The notes beneath the pieces were generated by a model. The model worked only from the letters and a program-made list of their open reading frames with translations. It searched no databases and was not told the DNA's origin. The translations under genes were made by a program, and so were the position numbers. This document shows positions 40,652-48,655 of a DNA stretch of 64,000 nucleotides, piece by piece. The stretch covers positions 1-64,000 of the forward strand of contig CAZYDU010000003.1 of NCBI GenBank assembly GCA_964646345.1. The letters run 5' to 3'. Numbering within the stretch: the first letter of the stretch is position 1; the number at the start of each line of letters is the position of its first letter. The stretch is from RGIG1681 sp964646345 (GTDB lineage: Bacteria; Bacillota; Clostridia; Christensenellales; UBA1242).

Positions 40652-43063
40652 TTAATTTGTTAAATGCCAAATTTTGTTAACATAGTCTTGAATTGCTCTA
40701 TCTGATGAGAATTGACCCATTGATGAAATACAATGCAAAACTTTTTTATTCCAAAATTCAGGGTCTGTGTAGGCTTTATCCATTCTATCATAAGCATCAA
40801 GATATGAATCAAAGTCAGCAAGACACATATATAAATCTTTATTGTTTGAATGACCAAGCAAATATGATACAAGGTCAGCAAAAGACTCGCCACCAATGCC
40901 AATATTCATTTTATCAACAACGCTTCTAACACGTTCTGATGTGATATAGTATTCAGTTGCATTATAGCCACGACTCTTAATTTTATCAACTTCATCAGCT
41001 GTCAAACCAAACTCAAAAGCATTTTCATGACTACATTCATCAGAAATTTCAATGTTTGCACCATCAGATGTACACATCATTAATGCACCATTGATAACAG
41101 CTTTCATGTTACCCGTTCCACTAGCTTCACGACCAGCAAGTGAAATTTGCTCAGTAACTTCAGTTGCAGGCATCAAAATTTCAGAGATTGTTACTGAATA
41201 GTTTTCAATAAACACAACCTGAAGTTTTTCTCTTAGCACAGGGTCAAGGCTAATTTCATAAGACAAACGATTGATAAGTTGAATTATTCTTTTTGCCATT
41301 TCATAACCCGAAGCGGCTTTGCCTGCAAAGAAAAACACTTGTGGCGTTACTTTATTGTCAGGATTTTCCCTGATTTGATTGCAAAGATAAATAATACGCA
41401 TTGCATTCATAAGTTGACGTTTATACTCATGAATTCGTTTTGCTTGAACATCAAATCTCCAATTTGGATTAACATCAATACCCTGAGTTTCTTTCAAGTA
41501 TTTTGCTAATTTTTTCTTACTTTCAAGCTTGATGTCTTGAAGTTTGTTTAACACTGCCTTATCGTCATAATATTCTTCGAGTTTTCTGAGTGACATTGGG
41601 TCTTTGTAATACTCTTTGCCAATCAATGAAACTATCAATTCATCTAAATCCGGATTACATTGGCTAAGCCATCTTCTATGGGTTATCCCATTTGTTACAT
41701 TTGTGAATTTATTAGGATAAATCTCAGCGTAAGCATTAAACAATCTAGTCTTTAATATGTGAGTATGAATTTTAGACACACCATTAACACTATGAGATGC
41801 GTAGATTGAAAGGTTTGCCATATAAACATTGTTGCCACTAATAATTGACATGGTTTCAAGTTTTCTATAGTCGCCATTACAATACTTTTCAAGTTCTATT
41901 CTAAATCTTCTATCAAGTTCTCTTAAAATCATTGCAATCCTTGGCATTGACTTTTCAATTTCGCTCATTTGTTGAACTTCTAATGCTTCACTTAAAATTG
42001 TGTGATTTGTGTAAGACACAACTTTTGATACGGCATTCCATGATTCTTCCCAACCAAACTCATACTTGTCAAGCAGGAGTCTCATAAGCTCAGGAATTAA
42101 TAATGCTGGGTGCGTATCATTGATATGCACTGAAACTAGTTCTGGAAGTTTTGTTAATGTTTTGTGATGTGAAAAATAGTCAGCTAAAATGTTTTGCATT
42201 GCTGAAGAAACTAAAAAGTATTCTTGATAAAGTCTAAGCCTTCTACCTTTATCCGTTTGGTCAGATGGATACAAAACTTTGTTTATAGCTTCAACTTCGT
42301 TTATTACTCGCATTGAGTCGGAAAAATCTCCGCCTTCAAATTTCTTTATATCAAATTCGTTAACAGCTTTAGCTTCCCATAATCTTAAAGTTACAACTGA
42401 GTCTGAATCATAACCTGAAATTAACATATCATAAGGCAGAGCTTTTACAATTTCTGCACCTTCGATAGTGTAACTCATTCTATCATTGATATAATCTTGT
42501 TTAACAGTTCCGCCAAACAATACTTCAACTGCTTGGTCTTCTCTTGGGTCAAGCCAAACCCTGCCACTATCTAACCAATCATCAGGTGTTTCAATTTGCT
42601 TGCCATCAACTATTCTTTGTTTAAATAAACCATATTCATATTTAATGCAGTGTCCAAAGGCACTATAGCCAAGCCTTGCAAGTGAATCTAAATAACATGA
42701 AGCAAGTCTGCCAAGACCACCATTTCCAAGACCTGCGTCTTTTTCAACCAAATAAACTTCTTCAATATTTTTTCCATTCTCTTGTAAGAATGTTTTGTAA
42801 GTTTCTTCTAGCTCCAAATTCCAAAGATTGTTTTTTAAGGTTTTTCCTATTAAAAACTCGATAGACATATAGTGGATTGTTTTTAGCTCATGTTTTTGTG
42901 CGTTGAATTTACCTTTTTTGCCATACAAAAACTCCTTAGAAATATTTGCTAAGGCATAATAGAGCTGTTTGTTTGTTGTGTGTTTAATATCTGTTCCATA
43001 ATGCTCAAGCAAATATTCGCTAAGTCTATCCTTTGCATAATTATTTTGTGCTTCAGTCAACAT
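40652..43063 (-). CDS. glgP: Glycogen/maltodextrin phosphorylase
   Basis: An 803-aa GT35 phosphorylase that releases glucose 1-phosphate from alpha-1,4 glucans. GNGGLGRLASCYLDSLA near residue 100 and the pyridoxal-phosphate site EASGTGNMKAVINGAL (the Lys of GTGNMK) are intact. A GTG at 43069 opens a frame two residues longer, but the ATG at 43063 follows AGGAG at 5-6 nt. It starts 8 nt after the end of glgA and clearly belongs to the operon. Confidence 0.96.
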   Translation of the reverse strand: MLTEAQNNYAKDRLSEYLLEHYGTDIKHTTNKQLYYALANISKEFLYGKKGKFNAQKHELKTIHYMSIEFLIGKTLKNNLWNLELEETYKTFLQENGKNIEEVYLVEKDAGLGNGGLGRLASCYLDSLARLGYSAFGHCIKYEYGLFKQRIVDGKQIETPDDWLDSGRVWLDPREDQAVEVLFGGTVKQDYINDRMSYTIEGAEIVKALPYDMLISGYDSDSVVTLRLWEAKAVNEFDIKKFEGGDFSDSMRVINEVEAINKVLYPSDQTDKGRRLRLYQEYFLVSSAMQNILADYFSHHKTLTKLPELVSVHINDTHPALLIPELMRLLLDKYEFGWEESWNAVSKVVSYTNHTILSEALEVQQMSEIEKSMPRIAMILRELDRRFRIELEKYCNGDYRKLETMSIISGNNVYMANLSIYASHSVNGVSKIHTHILKTRLFNAYAEIYPNKFTNVTNGITHRRWLSQCNPDLDELIVSLIGKEYYKDPMSLRKLEEYYDDKAVLNKLQDIKLESKKKLAKYLKETQGIDVNPNWRFDVQAKRIHEYKRQLMNAMRIIYLCNQIRENPDNKVTPQVFFFAGKAASGYEMAKRIIQLINRLSYEISLDPVLREKLQVVFIENYSVTISEILMPATEVTEQISLAGREASGTGNMKAVINGALMMCTSDGANIEISDECSHENAFEFGLTADEVDKIKSRGYNATEYYITSERVRSVVDKMNIGIGGESFADLVSYLLGHSNNKDLYMCLADFDSYLDAYDRMDKAYTDPEFWNKKVLHCISSMGQFSSDRAIQDYVNKIWHLTN

Positions 43064-43071
43064 ATGCACTC

Positions 43072-44526
43072 CTATAATAATTCATTATATGTTTCAATAT
43101 ATTCTTTTGCGGTTTTATTCCAACTAAAGTCAAGTGACATGACTTTTTTGATTTTCTTTTCCCATTCAGCCTTGTCTTTAAAGTCATTTACTGCACGGCG
43201 AATAGAATATTCAAGGTCACCAACAACTGCATTTGTGAATGTGTAACCATTACCACCACCAATGCAACCAAAGTCTTTGATAGTATCTTTAAGTCCACCA
43301 GTTTCACGAACGATTGGAATAGCACCATAACGACTTGCAACAATTTGAGAAAGCCCGCATGGTTCTGTTAATGATGGCATTAAATAAATATCTGCACCAG
43401 AATAAATCTTTTTGCCAAGTTCTAAGCTGAAGCCTAAAGAAACATGCACGTTCTTTGGATATTTATTGTTAAGATAGCTAAAGAAATCGTAAAATTCCTT
43501 ATCAGCAGCACCAACACCAACAAGTTGAATGTCAAGTTCATTGATGAGTCTTTCAATACAACTTTTGATTAAATCAAAACCTTTTAATACATTGATTCTC
43601 GAACAAAATGCCAAAATTGGTTTGTCAGGATTAACTTCCAAACAAAACTCTTTTTGCAAAAGTTCTTTGTTCTTTTTTCTTACATCGATGCTGTCTTTAT
43701 CATAGTTTTGATAAATCACTTTGTCTGTTGCAGGATTGTAGAAATTGTAATCCAAACCATTCAAAATACCACGAAGCTTGTAAGCATTTTGGTTAACAAT
43801 AGAAGACAATCCGTTGCTATGTTCTGGTGTTTTGATTTCTTCAGCATAACTTGGACTAACTGTGATGATTTTGTCAGCAGTTACAATACCACCTTTCAAA
43901 ATGTTAACATCACCGTCTTGGTCAAGAATGTTTCTATATTGTTCATCAATACCCAAAACATCGGTTAAGATTTGTCTCCCGTATCTTCCTTGATATTGAA
44001 TGTTGTGAATATTTAAAATTGTTTTTATATTCTTGTATTTTTCGCCATAGTCTGTGGTCTTTAGATATACAGGGATAAGTGCTGATTGCCAATCATTAAC
44101 ATGAATAATATCTGGATAAAAGTCAATTATTGGCAAAATTTCAATGACACTTTTTGAGAAGAATGCAAATCTTTCTGCATCATCAAAGTAGCCATATTCG
44201 CCGTTATCACGTTTGAAATATTTTTCATTGTCGATGAAATAATACTTGATGCCTTGATAATCATATTCAAAAACACCACAATATTCTTTTCTCCATGAAA
44301 GTGTGATATAAATATATCCAATAAATTTAAAATCCTTTCTAAAGCATGATGGAATATTGCTATAAAGCGGAATGATTGTTCTTATGTCAATGTTTGGATT
44401 TTCTTGTTTAATTTCTCTTGGTAGACTTCCACAAACATCAGCTAGTCCACCTGTTGCACAAAAAGGTTGTGCTTCTGATGCTATAAATAACACCTTTTTC
44501 TTAGTATTTTTTTCTTGATTTTCCAT
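43072..44526 (-). CDS. glgA: Glycogen synthase with altered K-x-G-G-L motif
   Basis: A 484-aa GT5 glycogen synthase, which transfers glucose from an NDP-glucose donor onto glycogen. The N-terminal motif reads FCATGGLADVCGSLP: the Lys of KTGGL that contacts the donor in E. coli GlgA is Ala24 here. The donor-binding half is normal (CSRINVLKGFDLI, MPSLTEPCGLSQIVASRYGAIPIVRETGGLKDTI). GGAG lies about 8 nt before the ATG. It is 14 nt after glgB. No ADP-glucose pyrophosphorylase gene is in the operon. Confidence 0.94.
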   Translation of the reverse strand: MENQEKNTKKKVLFIASEAQPFCATGGLADVCGSLPREIKQENPNIDIRTIIPLYSNIPSCFRKDFKFIGYIYITLSWRKEYCGVFEYDYQGIKYYFIDNEKYFKRDNGEYGYFDDAERFAFFSKSVIEILPIIDFYPDIIHVNDWQSALIPVYLKTTDYGEKYKNIKTILNIHNIQYQGRYGRQILTDVLGIDEQYRNILDQDGDVNILKGGIVTADKIITVSPSYAEEIKTPEHSNGLSSIVNQNAYKLRGILNGLDYNFYNPATDKVIYQNYDKDSIDVRKKNKELLQKEFCLEVNPDKPILAFCSRINVLKGFDLIKSCIERLINELDIQLVGVGAADKEFYDFFSYLNNKYPKNVHVSLGFSLELGKKIYSGADIYLMPSLTEPCGLSQIVASRYGAIPIVRETGGLKDTIKDFGCIGGGNGYTFTNAVVGDLEYSIRRAVNDFKDKAEWEKKIKKVMSLDFSWNKTAKEYIETYNELL

Positions 44527-44540
44527 ATTTTTTCTCCATA

Positions 44541-46982
44541 TTAATTATTTCCTGTTTGTTTTCTTGGTCTACCTTTTGGGCGTTTTGGTCTGTTTGCAAG
44601 TTCTGGGTCAATAGGTTTTCTTGGCCTACCCCTTGGGAGCTTTGGTTTGTTTGCCAGCTCCGGGTCAATAGGTTTTCTTGGCCTGCCCCTTGGAAGCTTT
44701 GGCTTGTTTGCCAGCTCCGGGTCAATAGGTTTTCTTGGCCTGCCCCTTGGAAGCTTTGGCTTATTTGCTAGTTCCGGGTCAATAGGTTTTCTTGGTCTGC
44801 CACGTTTTGCCTTTTTTATATTATCTGATTTCTCAGCTAGCTCCAATTCAATATCAGTAACTTCATTTAACACTTCGTTATTTTGAGAAGGTTCATTGTT
44901 TAAATTTACATCTTCGTTAATTTCTGTTTTGTTGTCATCTAATTTGATAGAAAATTGTTCTGGCACAAATTTTTTATTCATATCATCTTGTGAAAACAAA
45001 TCTTTTCCTTCTGTCTTTGATTCAATAATTTTTGTTACAACATTTTTTGCTTCAATGGCTGAAACATTTCTATGACCTTGTTCTTCTTCTAATGATTCAA
45101 ATTTAGATGAAATGGTAAGTGAATAATCTTTCTTTTTGAAGTATACCGCTGAGTTTGGCTCTAATGTTAACTCAATAGAGTTTTCAAAACCATTGATTCG
45201 AACAGCATAACTTTCGATTGTTCCATAATGTCTGCCATTTCCACCAAATTTTGATGAGTTAGAGCAAAGTATTTCTTCATATCTACCTGCATCAACACCA
45301 ACACGATAATGTTCATGACGAACTGGTGAAAAGTTTGCAATAACAACAATGGACTCACCTTTTTTATTTTTCCTTTCAAAAGCTACAACATTATTCGTGC
45401 TATCGTCAGGTGTAAGCCATCTGAAACCTTCCCATGAGTAATCGATTTCATAAAATTCACTATTATCTTTATATAAATGATTAAGTGCTTTTGTAAAAGC
45501 GTACATTTTGTTGTGTTTTTCGTATTCAAGAAGCATAAAATCAATACCTTTTGAATTATTCCATTCATCAAACTGAGCAAATTCCGTTCCCATGAATGTA
45601 AGTTTTTTACCTGGGTGGGCATACATATACATTAAAAATGTTCTCATCAAGTCAAATTTTTGATTGTATTCGCCAAACATTTTATTTAATAATGACTTTT
45701 TGCCATAAACAACTTCGTCATGCGAAATTGGCAAAATAAAGTTTTCCGAAAATGCATAGAACATTGAAAAAGTTAGTTTTGAGTGATTATCTTTTCTAAA
45801 GAACGGGTCTAATTCGACATAAGAAAGTGTATCGTTCATCCAACCCATATTCCATTTATAGTTAAATCCAAGACCACCAATATAGCCTGGTTTTGTAACC
45901 ATTGGCCATGCGGTTGATTCTTCTGCAATCATAAGAGCGGTTGGTGTTTCTGTTAAAACAACCGAATTGAGTTTTCTTAAAAATTCAATAGCTTCAATAT
46001 TTTTATTGTCGCCATATTGATTTGCAACCCACTCACCTTCTTTTTTATCATAATCAAGATAAAGCATTGAACTAACAGCGTCTAGTCTAAAACCATCAAC
46101 GTGGTATTTATCAATAAAGAATGTTGCAGAACTAATTAAGAATGATTGAACTTCTGGTTTGCCGTAGTCAAATCTGCGAGTACCCCAGGTTTTGTGTTCC
46201 ATTCTATCCCAGCCTTGGTTTTCGTATAAATATCCGCCGTCCCATTCAACAAGACCATGCTCATCTTTTGGGAAATGTGCAGGAACCCAGTCAAGAATAA
46301 TTGAAATATCATTTTCATGACATTTATTAACAAAATATCTAAAATCATCAGGTGTTCCAAATCTGCTTGTCACTGAAAAGTAACCCGTAACCTGATAACC
46401 CCAACTTCCTTCATATGGATACTCAGTAAGTGGCATACACTCAATGTGTGTATAACCCATATCTTTAACATAAGGCACAAGTTCATCGGCAAGCTCTCTG
46501 TAAGAATAATTTGAACCATCTTCATGCTTTTTCCAAGAGCTGAAATTTACTTCATAAACATTCATTGGTTTTTCAAAGTGGTTTTCTTTTTTCTTTTGCT
46601 CAAAGTACTCTTTATCCGTCCAATCAAAGTCTGAAAACTCGTATACTTTAGATGCGGTTGAACCATTAGTTTCGCTATGTACAGCATAAGGGTCAGCCTT
46701 AAAAAGTGTTCTATCATCTGCTGAAATGATTTGATATTTGTAGTTATCAAATTGTTTAACGCTTGGCACAAATACTTCCCAAATTGAGCTATTTTCTATT
46801 TTAGTAAGTTTATTTGTTTCACTATTCCAACCATTAAAGTCACCAACAACACTGATAGCTTTTGCGTTTGGAGACCAAACTCTAAACCACGCACCACCAT
46901 TTTCTGGATGACAACCCAAAAGATTGTATGCATGATAGTATGTGCCTTGATGAAATAAATAAATTTCCTTCGATTTTTCCAT
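44541..46982 (-). CDS. glgB: Glycogen branching enzyme with C-terminal AT-hook-like repeats
   Basis: An 813-aa GH13 branching enzyme that makes alpha-1,6 branches. The N-terminal domain (1-120) is followed by the barrel with nucleophile D301 (GFRLDAVSS), acid/base E354 (MIAEEST), and ISHDEVVYGK. The catalytic part ends near residue 620; after it comes an acidic linker (about 620-720, ELELAEKSDN) and then five GRPRK motifs at residues 728, 747, 766, 785 and 804, spaced 19 residues apart. This is the core of an AT-hook, a minor-groove DNA-binding element that is not a normal part of branching enzymes. AAAGGA precedes the ATG. Confidence 0.94.
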   Translation of the reverse strand: MEKSKEIYLFHQGTYYHAYNLLGCHPENGGAWFRVWSPNAKAISVVGDFNGWNSETNKLTKIENSSIWEVFVPSVKQFDNYKYQIISADDRTLFKADPYAVHSETNGSTASKVYEFSDFDWTDKEYFEQKKKENHFEKPMNVYEVNFSSWKKHEDGSNYSYRELADELVPYVKDMGYTHIECMPLTEYPYEGSWGYQVTGYFSVTSRFGTPDDFRYFVNKCHENDISIILDWVPAHFPKDEHGLVEWDGGYLYENQGWDRMEHKTWGTRRFDYGKPEVQSFLISSATFFIDKYHVDGFRLDAVSSMLYLDYDKKEGEWVANQYGDNKNIEAIEFLRKLNSVVLTETPTALMIAEESTAWPMVTKPGYIGGLGFNYKWNMGWMNDTLSYVELDPFFRKDNHSKLTFSMFYAFSENFILPISHDEVVYGKKSLLNKMFGEYNQKFDLMRTFLMYMYAHPGKKLTFMGTEFAQFDEWNNSKGIDFMLLEYEKHNKMYAFTKALNHLYKDNSEFYEIDYSWEGFRWLTPDDSTNNVVAFERKNKKGESIVVIANFSPVRHEHYRVGVDAGRYEEILCSNSSKFGGNGRHYGTIESYAVRINGFENSIELTLEPNSAVYFKKKDYSLTISSKFESLEEEQGHRNVSAIEAKNVVTKIIESKTEGKDLFSQDDMNKKFVPEQFSIKLDDNKTEINEDVNLNNEPSQNNEVLNEVTDIELELAEKSDNIKKAKRGRPRKPIDPELANKPKLPRGRPRKPIDPELANKPKLPRGRPRKPIDPELANKPKLPRGRPRKPIDPELANRPKRPKGRPRKQTGNN
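44574..44801 (-). repeat. 57-bp tandem repeat (four units) encoding GRPRK motifs in glgB
   Basis: Four consecutive 57-nt units, each coding for GRPRKPIDPELANKPKLPR or a close variant. Differences between units are few and mostly silent or conservative (N/R, L/R). The repeat is the 3' end of glgB and is richer in G and C than its flanks. A fifth GRPRK follows at the C-terminus. Confidence 0.9.
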
Positions 46983-46993
46983 TATTTTTTCCT

Positions 46994-48436
46994 TTATCTA
47001 TTTTTTAATTTTATTAATTTTTTGAGATACTTATTATATTCAGATTGTCTATAATTTGGGTCTAATTTATAAATCCAATTACCTTTGTTTGTTCCAGGTG
47101 TGTTTATTCTAAATTCGCTACCTTGAAACAATATATCTTGCATTGAAAGAATGCATACGTTTGAATTTGTAGATAATAAATCTTCTATCGCAATTTTTGT
47201 TACAATTTCACTTGATGAGTTTTTTGATATTCCAAAATACTCACAGAATTTTTCCTTTTGGTCGGCATTATTTAAAAATCCAACAAATGTATCGTTATCA
47301 TGTGTTCCAAGATATGCTACACTATTTTTTTCATAATCATGTGGAAGATGTGTGTTTTTTGTATTGCCGTCAAATGCAAATTGCATAACTTTCATACCGG
47401 CAAGACCTGTTCTTCTTCTTAAAGCTCTTGCTGAATACGAAAACTCACCAAGGTCTTCTAGAATTAAATTCTTTATACCATTAGCATAAAACGCTTCAAA
47501 AATATCCATTCCTGGACCTTTCATCCAAGCACCATTTTTTACAGTCTGTTCTTTGTATGGTATTGCAAAAAATGATTCGAATCCCCTAAAATGGTCAATA
47601 CGAATAAAATCATACCATTTTGAAAGATGTTTAAGCCTTCTTACCCACCAATCATATTTCGTCTTTTTCATATAGTTATAATCGTAAAGCGGATTATTCC
47701 AAATTTGACCTTCAGGATTGAAATAGTCGCCAGGAACACCAGAAATATAGGTTGGTTCGCTACTTTCATTTAAAAGAAAGTTTTTCTTACTCGAATACAT
47801 ATCAACACTATCCATTGAGCAATAGATTGGAACATCTCCAATTATCAAAATTCCTTTTCGATTTGCATAAGATTTTAGTTCTTGCCATTGACTAAAGAAA
47901 AGATATTGCAAAAAAATGTAATACACTATTTCTTCTGAGTGAGATTTGATAAATTCAATGGTTTCTTTTGATTCTGTATCTTTATATTCACTTGGAAATT
48001 TTGTAAAACCAACACCCAATTCTTCTTTTAAAACCATATAAACAGCATAGTCATATATCCATTTATCATTTTCTTCAATAAATCTGTCTATATCGGTTTT
48101 ATAATAAAGTTTTGAAAAAACAAATCTTAAAGCTTTTTGTTTTTTTGTTCTGTATTCTTCAAAAGAAAGGTCATTGGATAATCCAAAAAATTCAATTTCA
48201 TCTTTTGTTAAGAATTTTTCAATATCAATATAAAGTGGCTCCCCAGCAAAAGCTGAAACACTACTATAAGGAGAACCTGCACCATCAACAATGCCAAGTG
48301 GTAAGATTTGCCAATATTTCATGCCGAGTTCATGCAAATAATCAACAAATTCAAAAGCTTCGGCAGACAAACACCCAAAACCATATTTGTTTGGAATTGA
48401 CGAAACTGGCAATAAAACACCGCAACCTCTTTCCAT
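46994..48436 (-). CDS. malQ: 4-alpha-glucanotransferase (amylomaltase)
   Basis: A 480-aa GH77 enzyme that transfers alpha-1,4-glucan segments between acceptors. Conserved GSPYSSVSAFAGEPLYI, IRIDHFRGFESFFAIP (nucleophile Asp in RIDHFRGF), ILEDLGEF (acid/base Glu) and YLGTHDNDTFVGF are visible. It is first gene of the glycogen operon, 11 nt before glgB. AAGGAG lies 6 nt before the ATG. Confidence 0.95.
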   Translation of the reverse strand: MERGCGVLLPVSSIPNKYGFGCLSAEAFEFVDYLHELGMKYWQILPLGIVDGAGSPYSSVSAFAGEPLYIDIEKFLTKDEIEFFGLSNDLSFEEYRTKKQKALRFVFSKLYYKTDIDRFIEENDKWIYDYAVYMVLKEELGVGFTKFPSEYKDTESKETIEFIKSHSEEIVYYIFLQYLFFSQWQELKSYANRKGILIIGDVPIYCSMDSVDMYSSKKNFLLNESSEPTYISGVPGDYFNPEGQIWNNPLYDYNYMKKTKYDWWVRRLKHLSKWYDFIRIDHFRGFESFFAIPYKEQTVKNGAWMKGPGMDIFEAFYANGIKNLILEDLGEFSYSARALRRRTGLAGMKVMQFAFDGNTKNTHLPHDYEKNSVAYLGTHDNDTFVGFLNNADQKEKFCEYFGISKNSSSEIVTKIAIEDLLSTNSNVCILSMQDILFQGSEFRINTPGTNKGNWIYKLDPNYRQSEYNKYLKKLIKLKNR

Positions 48437-48471
48437 TTTTTCTCCTTTTTTCTTATTATTTTTACTTTTTT

Positions 48472-48499
48472 ATTTTACAATATTTTTGGGTTTATGTAA
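48472..48499 (-). promoter_or_regulatory. Candidate promoter of the glycogen operon
   Basis: Minus strand TTACAT (48494-48499), 16-nt spacer, TAAAAT (48472-48477). Moderate match. Confidence 0.45.
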
Positions 48500-48614
48500 A
48501 ATCATTTTTGATAATTAAATTATATTTTATAAATATTTTTTTAATGATTAAAAAATAATTAAAAATTGTTACAAATTCACTAAATTTTTAGTTGACAGGT
48601 TAATAAAATTTCGC

Positions 48615-48655
48615 AAAAAAGAAGGAAGATACTAAATTCTTCCTTCTTGTTTTTA
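48615..48655 (-). terminator. leuS terminator
   Basis: AAGAAGGAAGA pairs with TCTTCCTTCTT, followed by a run of T on the minus strand; it lies directly after the leuS stop. Confidence 0.8.

Noticed and set aside
44574..44801. Regular repeats that could suggest a CRISPR array.
   Set aside because: Units are contiguous and coding, with no variable spacers, and no cas genes are nearby.
44556..44886. Plus-strand frames across the glgB tail encode repeated, hydrophobic GSIGFLGLPLGSFGLFASS-like segments.
   Set aside because: They are antisense to the glgB repeats and inherit the 57-bp periodicity. No ribosome-binding site or promoter is seen, and glgB itself is clearly real.
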